NCBI GenBank assembly: GCA_017165825.1
Contig: CM029384.1
Location: forward strand, 22,769,070-22,833,069
From: Hepsetus odoe
Taxonomy: Eukaryota; Chordata; Actinopteri; Characiformes; Hepsetidae
DNA: 64,000 nt
Reading direction: 5' to 3'
Below the pieces are notes generated by a model. It made no database searches, was not told the DNA's origin, and worked only from the letters and a program-made list of their open reading frames with translations. Within the stretch, counting starts at the first letter, position 1; each line of letters begins with the position of its first letter. This document shows, piece after piece, positions 1 to 50,486 of the stretch. Made by a program: the position numbers and the translations under genes.

Positions 1-120
1 AGCAGATGATTCCAGATGATCTGGTGTTTCGTTTACTGCTGAACGTTGAGTGCTTGGACCCATTTATCTAGAACTTTGCATCTTTAGTCACTTTGCAGCC
101 TGTCTGTGAAAAAATATTTG
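1..120 (+). repeat. Fragment of a MITE-like dispersed element
   Basis: The GATGATTCCAGATGAT and TTTATCTAGAACTTTGCATC blocks recur at about 22930-23010, 24265-24360 and 38998-39050. Only one end of the element is in the window. The rest of 121-974 shows no gene or clear repeat; the 161-codon open frame there has no recognisable domain. Confidence 0.6.
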
Positions 121-974
121 TTCCCATTTCTATCATTCAATCGAATCAATTTAACAAAGATAAGACATAAGCATAACATATACAATGTTTTTGCAGAAGT
201 TGACTCCCGAACAAAAGGAAAGATTTTGCATTTGTGCAAAAAAAGAAATGTTTATCATTTGATTGATTGTCACAAATCTAATATGGCAGAAGCAGAACAG
301 TTCTGTTGGTATAAATCATATGAAAGGTGCAGTTTTTCACCTAGTGTTCGTTTCGCTATCGCTGTTGTTTTCCTTCTTGATTTTCATCACATGAAGCTTC
401 TCCACCCAGATAGAGGTCTGACAGAAAGAATGACAGAACTCCTTTGTTTTGACTGCCATGCCATTCATGCCATGCACTTTTGTTTTTATCCTTTTTGTTC
501 TTTTTCAACTAGTCACACATTCCACTGTCTGTACTGTTACCAGACTGGAGAAGGAGATTTTTTTTTTCATCTTTCACCATTGAAAGTTTAATAAACAGGC
601 ATTTTAGGTTTCACTGCATTACTGGAGAGTATCTCAGAGAAGGGTAAAGGGTGCTAATGGGCTCCTTAATGAACCCTGAGTTGTGTGTTTTGAACATCTT
701 ATTGGCTGGTCTGGACTGTCACTCATGAGGGACTGAGTTTAAATCAGTCAGGATTTTAAAAACACTGCAGAATGTGTGCTGCAGGGTGTATTAGCACCAA
801 CAATATTATCACTAGTTTAACTGAACTCAGTATTAACAGAGCTCAGGTGTGAGTCCATACACTCAGCACCAGGGGAGGCTGAAAAACGAATGAAGGCTGA
901 AGAACACAAAGATTTTACTCTGTATTTTATCAAATAATCTTTAAATATAGTCAAAGAAAGAAAGTAATTTTTGT

Positions 975-1016
975 GTAGATAGATAGATAGATAGATAAAG
1001 AGACAGAGAGACACAC

Positions 1017-1094
<78 letters not shown>

Positions 1095-1106
1095 AGAGAC
1101 AGACAC

Positions 1107-1160
<54 letters not shown>

Positions 1161-1220
1161 AGAGACAGACACAGACAGATAGATAGATAAAGAGACAGAG
1201 AGACACATAGATAGATAGAC

Positions 1221-1285
<65 letters not shown>

Positions 1286-1542
1286 TACAGAGAGACACAT
1301 AGATAGAAAGATAGACAGACATACAGAGAGACAGATAGATAGATAGATAAAGAGAGAGAGACACATAGATAGATAGATAGATGGATAGATAGATAGATAG
1401 ATAAAGAGACAGAGAGACACATAGATAGATAGAAAGATAGACAGACATACAGAGAGACAGATAGATAGATATATAGATAGATAGATAGATAGATAGAGAC
1501 AGAGAGACAGATAGATAGATAGAAAGATAGACAGACATACAG

Positions 1543-1577
<35 letters not shown>

Positions 1578-1765
1578 GGCAGAGAGACAGATAGATAGAT
1601 AGAAAGATAGACAGACATACAGAGAGACAGATAGATAAATAGATAGAGACAGAGAGACAGATAGATAGATAGAAAGATAGACAGACATACAGAGAGACAG
1701 ATAGATATATATATAGATAGATAGATGTATAGATATACAGACAGACAGACAGAGAACAGATAGTA
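975..1765 (+). repeat. GATA/GACA compound microsatellite (about 790 bp)
   Basis: Long (GATA)n tracts are broken by recurring interruptions such as AAAGAGACAGAGAGACACA and by ACAGACATACAGAGAGACAG. The interruptions repeat with their own higher-order spacing. All minus-strand open frames here are translation artefacts (YLSIYLSI). Confidence 0.97.
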
Positions 1766-2309
1766 TATTTAAGTATATTTTTTCCATTTTCAAAACAAGG
1801 ATTATTTTTGTTATTCTTTATACTCTGATTGTTTTTTTGTTTTTTTTTACTTTTACTTAGAAGTTTACTTTATTTGATTACGTTCTACAGACCACTGCTG
1901 TTTAGGTCATTAGTTCAATAAAATAAAAAAAACGTTAAGCTTGTTTAGGAGCTGCTGCTCCCACTCAGATATAAAGTTCTACGTTTGATGAATCTAGTTG
2001 GATCAGTTTCTTCAAAGATGGGTGGATCTCCATCAGGGTGAAAAAATGCAACGCCCATCCTAAGCATCCAAGGAGTACTGCGTGCTTCTCATAGTTTCGA
2101 GGAAACATGCAAATCTGTGGAGCACTGTTTTAAATGTCAATGGCGAGTCAGGTCTTTTGGTTGGAGAGTCTCAGCTCTCCGAAGTTCTGCATTTCAGCAT
2201 TTTTCTGTAATGAGTGGCTTGAGTCAGGTGTGTTAAAGTCGTGGTTTAGGCTGCTGTGCAGAACCTTCAGGATTATAAAGTCTTTTTGTTTCTCTTCCTT
2301 TTTCTTTAG

Positions 2310-41060
<38,751 letters not shown>

Positions 41061-42310
41061 CCCTCGCCCCGTCCTCATAAACCTCCTGGTTTCTCATTAA
41101 GCCCCACCCCTTGTTCCACCAGTCTTACCAGTTCTCTCACTTCGTATCTGGATTCCTCCATCACTCTGCTGGAGGAACCCTCTCAGCTCAGTTTTTCCTT
41201 TTTCCCCTCATCTAATGGATTCTCTTCAGCTGACAAAGGTTGCATTCACACCGTGGGGTCCATTTTCAGGTCATCGGCTTGAATATGGAGCTGCTCCTTA
41301 ACAGGAAGCCAGAAAGATGACCCAATCTACCCATTTAAAATTTGCATCATATTTTATTTTCCATAAAACTAAAAGTACAAAAAGAATTACATTCCAGCAA
41401 ATTGACATTCTTTTCTATAAAGGGTCCATAAAAAATATTTCCTCACTTTACTGGAAATGAAATAATTTTATTTTGTACATAAATACAGTTTCAAAATGTA
41501 TGAAATATCCAGAGATCCTCTACACTGAACTGACCAGCCTTTGAATTCACTACTTTTGTGATGTCACAAAACAGTCTGGAAAAGCTCTTGTCTCTATTCT
41601 TCGTCGAGTTTCATACGTAATGACCCCAACAAAACTTCACAAGTGCACGATTTAAGGCCTAACTAAGAAATCTAAAAGCTCTGACCTGAGAGAAATTAGA
41701 CATTACAGAGAGATTAGTGCTAAAGGCTGTAATATGTAACAATAATGGTCACTGTATCTTATGTAAAAGAGGTTTTCTTGACCTGGAAACAGCTGTTAGG
41801 CTTAACAACTAGATTGAATGAAGAGCACATTCACATTAGCTGTAAGATGAAAGAGTGGGATGCAAACGTGCAGGAATGGTGCTGTTTTTCTCATCATGTT
41901 CTGCAAGTGAACTGGGCCACTGTGACTCCGACACAAGGCTTTTTTACCTTGTAATATATTTATGAAAAGCAAATGAGTTTTATTATTGTGAATGTGTATG
42001 AATGTGATGCTCATTAGTCAAAAAATGTCTCTTTGGGGTGCACGGTGATGCTCATTTTGCATGTGTTTCAATGCGAATGTCTATTAATGACCTTTAGCTA
42101 TGGCTATGCTATTGGTGTTACATTGAGGTGTTTCTATGAAAAGGTGTTTAAAATGCTGTTATTACATGCCAAAATATTAAGATGAGTATTAAAAATATGT
42201 ACTTTGGGATACACAAAAACTTTATTCTTTGAAGCAAAATGTGAATTATTCTGTTATAAAGCAGGGAGTGGCTTTTTTTGTAATAAAAACATCCTTAATA
42301 TCCTGGTTTA
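41061..42310 (+). other. crybg2 3' untranslated region (predicted)
   Basis: This is AT-rich non-coding sequence directly after the stop codon, with no open frame of note and almost no recognisable repeats. The best polyadenylation signal, AATAAA, is at 42282-42287. The exact cleavage site is inferred. Confidence 0.55.
42282..42287 (+). promoter_or_regulatory. Polyadenylation signal for crybg2
   Basis: A canonical AATAAA lies about 1.2 kb after the stop, preceded by a T run. It is the first clean hexamer downstream of the coding region that sits before repeat-rich sequence. Confidence 0.5.
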
Positions 42311-43554
42311 TCGATGCTTCTGGGTGAAATTCAAGACCATTCTTGGTAGTAGTTTCCAGTTTATTTTGTTCAAATGAGCTTTTCAGAAAAATAGTAAATT
42401 TTTAGTAGCAAATGATTATTACTACAATATCGGTATTGCTTGAAATAGGAAACAAAAGAGAACAGGTGTTTTGATTGATATGTATGTTTGATTGAAAAAT
42501 GTAGGATATTGGCCTGAAAATCATACGTTGGTGCAATCCTACTTTTTTTGACTTATTCATTGATAGACTGACAAATGCATATGGCCAAGAATCCATTGGA
42601 AGGTAAGTTAGCTCCAAAAAAAATAAAAAAAATTTGGACTATTGGCCAATGAAGGAATGTGCAATGTATGCAGAGAGCTCAAACTGGTCTGACATAACAT
42701 ACCTTGACTGGTATTTCTGATATGTCTACGGCCCCGTGCATCATTGTTTCTGACATTTATGGCGCCCACATTTTCGTTACTCTCATTAGAATTTTCCAGC
42801 AAAACAGAAAATGAATGACACTGACTGGACCCGACCGTTCTTACATAACAGACGACTGAATATTACATCTGGCTTTCACTTGGTCAACACCTGGATGTTT
42901 TCTGATAATTCTACTCGTGTTGAAATGCTTTAGAGTGTGATCTGCTGTTTTCAATGTGTTTGGTAAAACAAAAAGGAGCAGATCTCTGTCCAAAAGCTCC
43001 TTTGTTGATTTTGATTATAGTGTGTGAAGTTTGGTTTGGGAGCTAAGTTGCTGAGCGTGAAGCCTGATGGTGACATTGGCCAAAGTCAAAAAAGAAAAAA
43101 ATGGGGCCTTGCTTTCTTTGGGAGGGTAGAATTGTTCTCCAGGGATGGGGAAAAGATCCACTCCCAGAAAGATCTATTCTTGGCCAATGACTCTAGGAGT
43201 CAAAACATATGCATGAGTACATGAGTCTATGTTGCTTGTGTCTGCTTTAAATCTGCAGAACGCTAGAGGGCATTTTCAACCAACTAGAAATGTGTTCCAA
43301 CAAAGTTGGGGATCCATGCAAAATAATGTCAGTGGGTTACAAACACCTCAAGTTTAGCACATAATTATTATAATACATAATTATATTAATATAATAATAC
43401 ATAATTGTATTAATACATAATTACTTAAGGTACTAATCATCAAGCTGAAGGTTAAGGTTTCTTTGTCAACAGCAGCAATCAAAGTAAGATGAATTTTGCA
43501 TATCTCCATGGACCACAGTGCAACATATAACAAATATTATATATATATATTCAT

Positions 43555-43735
43555 TATCTGCTGCTTGTCCCAAGCGGGGTTGGGGGGGGTGCTGGAGTCC
43601 ATCCCAGCTCACACAGCGCGAAGGACAGGGGACACACCCTGGACAGGTCGCCAGCCCATCGCAGGGAGGAGCATGACAGGGACGGTACCTTGCTCAAGGG
43701 TACCTCAGAGCAACCTATTGAAAAGAGTAAAATCT
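43555..43735 (-). mobile_element. tRNA-derived SINE fragment, reverse orientation
   Basis: On the minus strand it has CTTGAGCAAGGTACCGTCCC, CCTCCCTGCGATGGGCTGGC and GACCTGTCCAGGGTGTGTCC, as in the copy at 8448. The head with the A/B boxes is missing. Confidence 0.75.
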
Positions 43736-44159
43736 CAAGTGATGCAGTTGCTTAGCAGAAAGGAGGTAATTTATGAGCAACAGTGTATTTCTGCTTTTAC
43801 AACAATATTTACATTATTGCACAAGATACACTAGGTTTCCATCCCTCCCTGCTTGATCATGTTCTCCATGTTGGTCAGTCAACGTTGCTGCCCAGAGTGC
43901 TGAGTTGTAAGAAAGACATGGGAATGTCATGAACCACCTCATGCAGAGTTAAATGCTGTGACTGCTATTCTGGATTTGCATGTTGGTAAAAACATCACTA
44001 CATTATGCTGGATTACCCACTGCCACAAACCAAGACTAACCAGTGCTGCATTGAGTATTAGCCAGTAATCTAATCAATGGGCCTCTTTTATAATAACTCA
44101 CGCTTTACCAGAACTCAATGCTGAAATCTATTTTACTTATAAAATGCTCCTTTTCTTTC

Positions 44160-44355
44160 TTGATTATCTGGTGTCAACCAGAAGAGGATGGGTTCCCCTT
44201 TTGAATCTCGGTTCCTCCCAAGGTTTCTTTCTCCAGTCTTGGAGTTTTGCCTCTGTCACCTTCAGCTTGATCACTAAGAGCTTGGACTCGGGTTCTGCCA
44301 AGCTGCTTTGTGATGACAGTTGTAAAAAACACTACAGAAATAAAACTTTTTGGCA
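44160..44355 (+). repeat. Dispersed fish repeat fragment
   Basis: It has TCTCGGTTCCTCCCAAGGTTTC, then AGTCTTGGAGTTTTGCCTC and AGCTGCTTTGTGATGACAG with ACACTACAGAAATAAA. It is the recognisable tail of a common teleost interspersed repeat. Confidence 0.55.
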
Positions 44356-45974
44356 ACCAAAAAAGTGAGTAAACTTCGCTGATTGAGCAGAAAGAGTTAA
44401 GAGTCTGGGTTGGCTCCAGGAAACCTGGTTCTCCCTTCATCTCCAGCATGCTTCTGGCCAACAAGGGCATTGCTGAAGTAACAAAATAAAACATTACACA
44501 CTTCCTTCATGTGTGGTAAAAGATTTGACGGTGAGTGAACATCACCAAAGAACTCTGGCTCGTCTGGACAGACATTGAGTGAAATTACACCAGAACAAGC
44601 AGATGATGAATAAAACATGTTTTCTTTTTGGTGCAGACGACCAGCTCGACCTGTGCAGCTAATGCAGTGTTGTAGAAGAGCCAGCGTGAGTCTGAGGCAG
44701 TTTGGAAGGTGAAGCTGCTGCATGAGTGATACTGTGGCAGGCCCTGGTGAAAGTAAAGGTTGAAATGCATACCGTGAAGAAAATATGAATGGGTGCCCTT
44801 TAAAACACATTCCATCTTTGACAAACATGGAAATGCCACAGAGTTGGAAATGAAGGTATAGCGCTTTGAGTTGTAGAGTTTTATGACACGTGCTTGACCT
44901 ACAGTGCCTTGAGGAACATGAAGGAAAACATTACATTGATAAATTCCTAAACATCCAGTTTTATCCAGACCTTGATGGCCTGAAACTCTTTTCTAGTCAT
45001 ACGGTCACCCTCTCATTTACATCTTTCCCCTGAGAAAAAGACATGACCTCCAAGATGCCTTTTGACAACAGCTTTTGTTGTTCTCTCTATCTGCTGTCTT
45101 AGGTACATCAGTATGGCTTTTAATTCAGGTGTGCTATGTTGATCTCTGGGTCACACCTTGCAGGATGGATATCTGATCTGGTACAAGATCATGGCATGAG
45201 CAGTTTGTTTCTATAGCCAGGTTCCAGAGCGTGAAGTTTGATGGTGCAACCTGATCTAAGTATTAGATAAAAACACTATACACACACTAGACTCTTTGTT
45301 TATGATTTTCCTACATTTGGTCAAAGGATGACCTTGTTTCTACAAAACATCCTTGGATCCCTAAGAAGACTGAGCTTAAGAATTTAAAGTAAAGCCTGGT
45401 TTATGACAAATTTGAGTTTGTGTATGTGTAAGGTCTTAGCAATGATTTAAAATGACAATTTTGAAGTGTCTTAGAATTAATGAGCTGACTCTTTCCGAAA
45501 TATGGAAATGAACTCTGTTCTCATTGGTCTTCTTGTGTTACGCCTCATTCGAAAAGCAGTCTTGGCTGAAACACTCCATATAACTTTGTTGTGAAGGGGT
45601 GGGGCTTGGTGGTTGTAAGCTAGAAAGGTGGGTAAATGCAAATGCACTGGATTTGTGGCTTCACAAAGACAATGCGTTCCAAATGACTTGCTTCATTTGC
45701 ACTGTTTTTAATAAGGTTTAAATAGGCCAATGAGTTTTTTCTATGATGGGCCCTTTCATTGGCTATATGTAAAATAATATACAATATAGACATGTATTAA
45801 TAATTTGTAAATAAGTTCAAACATTTGAATTAAATGTAGGAAAATGTAGGGCACTAGCCCTTAAAAAGCACTTTGATTGGTCAGATACCCACCATAGTGG
45901 CCACGAATGTGTTTTCTTTGTGGAATACAGTGTTCATTTCACTTTGCAATTGTTTTAAAACTGTTTTAAAATTG

Positions 45975-46067
45975 TGTGGGTGGGGTCAGGTGACTATGAG
46001 CTGATAGACTGGTCTACAATCTCATCTCCTGTTCTCACATCATACTCGTCAGTTGAGACATCAGCAG
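45975..46067 (+). other. Possible 5' UTR exon of the annexin gene
   Basis: A good donor (CAG then GTAAAC) at 46068 follows GC-richer sequence, and an acceptor-like TTTTAAG lies at about 46417, just before the start-codon exon. The boundaries and the transcription start are guesses; no TATA box is convincing. Confidence 0.3.
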
Positions 46068-46432
46068 GTAAACTCTTCTGCACTCATTATATATCATTTA
46101 TCATTCATTTTATTTTAACACATTTCTTTCCGGTTGTTTTAGAAATCGTAATTCATAATTTTGTAAATTGTTCACTTAAAAAATTTCTTTTTTTTCTCTT
46201 ATATTGATTAATTTAGGTATTTGGTTTAATTTATTATGTTTTTTTTGGGGGGGGTTGTATATTTTGCTTTTTTTTCAATATACTATCACCAAATTAAAAA
46301 AGCTTTTTATTAGTAACTTTTAGACATCCTGTCTGTGTTTGAAAGCTGATAGGCTGCTGGTTTGATAACGTGTGGTATTTCAGGAATCTCACACATTTAC
46401 TTTTTTCATGATTTTAAGATAAAGGTGGTGCC

Positions 46433-46465
46433 ATGTTTAACAAGCTGAAGCCTTCTGAAACGCTG
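46433..46465 (+). CDS. anxa9: annexin exon 1 (start codon)
   Basis: The ATG at 46433 has acceptable context and encodes MFNKLKPSETL, followed by donor GTGAGT in phase 0. It joins in frame to FWGTLGSV. The short N-terminal tail has no sign of an S100-binding amphipathic helix as in annexin A1/A2. Confidence 0.7.
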
Positions 46466-49400
46466 GTGAGTATTACAGTGCAATACTGTAAATACTGACC
46501 AACCATTTCTGACCCTCACGTCCACCCTAACTTGAGTTAGTTTGCGTCTGATCTTTCAGCCAGTTTCTTCATCTCTGACATAATACTTCATATAATCTCT
46601 CTTCATTTTCATCAACATCATTTTAATCATCTTCTTTTTTTATTTCTTCTTCTGCATCTTCCGCTACACTTTCATCTTTTTCTCAAACAATCTTCATTTT
46701 GTTTCTGCAAATATCTTCTTCTTTTCATTTTTCTTTCTCTTCATGATTCATCATCATCATATCTTCACTTTCTTGTTGTTCTTACTATGATTTACAAAAT
46801 GTCCTGCTTTTTCACCCTTTCATCTCCTTCTTCTTCTCTTCAATTTCTTCTTCCTCAACATCTTCCTCTTCTTTAACATTCCTCTTCTTGATCCTTCTTA
46901 CTGCCTTGTCTTCACTTTCTTCTTCTTCTTCTTCTTCATTTTCCTCTTCACCTATTTGCACTTCTGGTTGTTCTCCTCATTCTTTTCTTCTTGTTTTTCT
47001 TGCTCTTCTTTTTCTCCCTTTTGTATTTTTGCAACACTATAATTTTCTCCTTGTTTATCTTCAATATATTATGATTCATCTGTTTCTATTTTTTCTTCTT
47101 GACTTTCTTCCCCTTCTTTCCACCTAATATGGATTCTTCTCTTTCTCCAGTTTTCCTTTTTCTTCTTCTCAATCATTCATCTTCATTTTTTCTCATGTGC
47201 TTCTGCTTAAACATCATTGTCTGCATCTTCTTCTTCTTCTCCTCAGTTTTGGGGTACTCTAGGATCTGTACGCCCTTTTGCAGCTTTCCAGCCTGAGAAA
47301 GATGTCGCTGAGATTCAGGCTGCCCTGGAGCAGAAAGGTACAACCTGCTCATGATGACTTTTTCGTCCTCAGAATTCAAAGTGTCTAAGAATAAATGATA
47401 GCTAGTGTGATAAGTTTTCAGAGGGATTATCTTTAAGTCACACAAAATGGCTTTGATCCATCAGTATCATGATCTTTGCTATTTGGAGAATGAACCAATA
47501 CTTCTCCTGTTGCAGCTGGCAGGCTGGTTAATGCAGCTTAGTCAAATAAAACATTATTTCAGGTTATTAGAATTGCATTATATAGAATACAGCACAATTT
47601 GCAGTCTATGATGTACCAATATTGGCACATGGAATTGTGTTGCTGACAAAAAAAGCCCAAGGAGATTATTCAGGTGATGTATAAACATTTGTGTTTCATT
47701 AACATGTCCTGTATTGGGGAATCTGTTTTGCTGTATTTCTAAAGATAGCATCACTTTGGTGAAGATTCTGACCAGCCGAAACAATGCCCAGAGGCAGACT
47801 TTGGCTCAGGCCTACCAGAATCATGCTGAAAAAGTAAGCAGTAATATTTTGAATTAACTGTGATTCTTTTTTTTTTTTTTTCCTAAAATCTCATAATTTA
47901 GGAGTTAAAATCACCAGTCAGTATACTGATGTTTTATTATAACTCACCAACAAGATATTTATGCATATATTTTTTCCAGTGGTGGTAATAGAAGCCAGGG
48001 GTTTGAATGTCTGCAATGCAAATATAGTCATTTTATGCACAAAGACAAAAAAAAACATTAACCTACATGTGTCATAGTTTTCAGAGGAATGTTGAAGATG
48101 GTGAAATAGTGCTCACTGTTATGCCTAACAAAATCCAGCTTGTAACCTTTCACTATGAATTTCCGGCCAAAAGCTTTTCAGTAAATCACCATATAGCAAT
48201 TTCTCAGGTATATAACTTATAATCATCAAACAAGCTTAATTCAGCCTAGTCTTTTTAGAAACTTAAATCCATGATACACCCAACTCTGATTGGGATTATT
48301 GTGTGTGTGTGTGTGTGTGTATGTGTGTATGTGTGTTACAGGAGCTGACTGCAGGATTAAAGAAGGTCCTGTCTGGAGATCTTGAGGCTCTGATTCTCAG
48401 CTTAATGATGACACCTGAGAGGTTTGAGGCCCATCGTCTGCGACAAGCCATGGAGGTAAGAGATCTTCATATTCCGTGTCTGTGTTGTTTGATTGTGCTT
48501 TAATAGTGTTTTAAATACTGTTACAAGTTATCACCTGGAGCTCAATGGGAGAAAGACTTGAAGATTGTGGAGCCGAAGACATCATTCTCAAAACGCTTTA
48601 CTTTTCTTTAGACAAGGAATTCTCCTAATTTTGGAACAATTCTGATATAATTCTAAGATTGCTTAGGATCAGAATAAAATGTTCATCCAATTATACCTAA
48701 ACTAGAAGGAATTAAACTACTGTCATGTTGAAGAATTAAGTGATCCTTTTCCTTTTTCTAAATAATTAACTAAATCTCCACATCTTCCTCCCCAAAACAC
48801 GTCCAGACTGTCACTGAACTTCCTCCACGTTTCACAGCAGGAACAACACATTCTGTCCTGCACTTTACCTCCGTTAATCCATTTGGCACCTGAAACCCTC
48901 CAGTTACTGCAAAATAAAACATTTCCTTAACATTTGCCAGCCTTGAACAAATTGGTGTTTGTGTTGTCTGGCCCACGGTCACCTTTTACACTGTTAACAC
49001 CAAAATGAAGGTTTTCTGGCAGCAAGTTGAGTTCTGACATTAGTAAACAGGGGTTTGGTGGTGGTCTAGAGCAGTGGTCCCAAACCACCAGGCCGTAGAA
49101 CGGTACCGGTTCGAGGGTCATTTGGTACCAGGCTGCACAGAAATACTGAAACTGAAAAAAATATTTTATTGATTATCAGAGTCTAAAAAACTTTTTTATT
49201 CAGAAAAAACGCTCGTCTCGATCACATAATATGGTACATCAAGCCCACAAGCTCGTAAAAATGGGTAAAAAACAAACATTTATGCCCCTTTTTTTTAGCT
49301 GCTTTTATGCCAATCCGTGAAAATATTGTTTTACATGAAACTGGTCCATGGTGCAAAAAAGGTTGGGGACCGCTGGTCTACAGGTAGGATGCTTACCTAT

Positions 49401-50436
49401 GGACCAAGAGTCCCACCTTCAGCACCACCATCATTGGGTTCCTGAGCAAAAATCCCAAATTGATCCAGAGAGGCTGTCCCTGGAATTAAGAAATGGAAGT
49501 CGATCTGGATAAGAGCATCTGCTAAATGCTGTGAAATGTAAAAGTGAAGGTTTTTCACTAAACACAGACTTTGTACATCTTCATAACAACAGTTTGTGCC
49601 TTTGGGCTAAATAATGTGCTATTAAATACAGAAAATTGCATATAAAATGCTCACAACTGCATTTATTTTAAGGATTTATAATATTTTCTCTGACCCAGTA
49701 GTGTCTCTGAAAATGTTGCATTTTTACATGTCTTTTTTACAGGGTGCTGGTACAGATGAAGAGACTCTTTTGGAGATTTTGTGTTTGAGGACACCTCAGC
49801 AGCTCACTCAGATCCAGGCTGTGTACAACGCAGGTTTTAGATTCAGGACTATGAGCATTTAATACAGCTCTACTTATTCATTTTCACACACTTTAATTCA
49901 TGACCTTTGGCAATACAGCAAAAGCTTAACTGAGCCTTTAAAGAAAGCGCCCTTATCATTGACATTATTAATTGATTTACAAATGCAAATACCTCACTGT
50001 GATTCATAATGTGTGGCCGAAAGTATGATAACGAGAACGATATCTGCTAATGATGCAGCTTTTGTAAATCATAAACTCCAGTTTCATGAAACCAGGTTGA
50101 CTATGTATCCAGTGACTGTATACTAATGTTCTGGCAGAATATAAGCGTGATTTGGAGAAAGACTTAGCCAGTGAGACCAGCGGGGACTTCACCAAACTGC
50201 TTGTAGCTTTGCTCAAGGTATAATGAAAAGAGCTAGTGGTCTCCAAAATGTGAAATGTACAATAAGTACACATTTCGGTACCATATTTATATTGCTTAAT
50301 TGCAATGGTGATGGGGATCATACTGCATTGTATTTTTAATTCATTCTGCCACATTATCATGGTTAGTTGTTTGTTAACTAGCAGATTTAAATTATACACT
50401 GACATATTAGCATTTTTCCCCTCCTACACTAGAATT

Positions 50437-50486
<50 letters not shown>

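Larger units (their letters stand above)
42311..45974. other. Intergenic region between crybg2 and the annexin gene
   Basis: The region is AT-rich, with a SINE remnant (43555-43735) and a dispersed repeat (44160-44355). No open frame with recognisable similarity is visible. An annexin promoter is expected near 45.5-46.0 kb but no specific element can be supported. Confidence 0.7.

Noticed and set aside
106..591. A 161-codon frame near the window start
   Set aside because: It has no domain, a composition typical of AT-rich intron, no splice support and no continuity with crybg2.
817..1793. Long minus-strand open frames rich in YLSIYLSI
   Set aside because: These are translations of the GATA/GACA microsatellite; a tetranucleotide repeat without stops is open in several frames.
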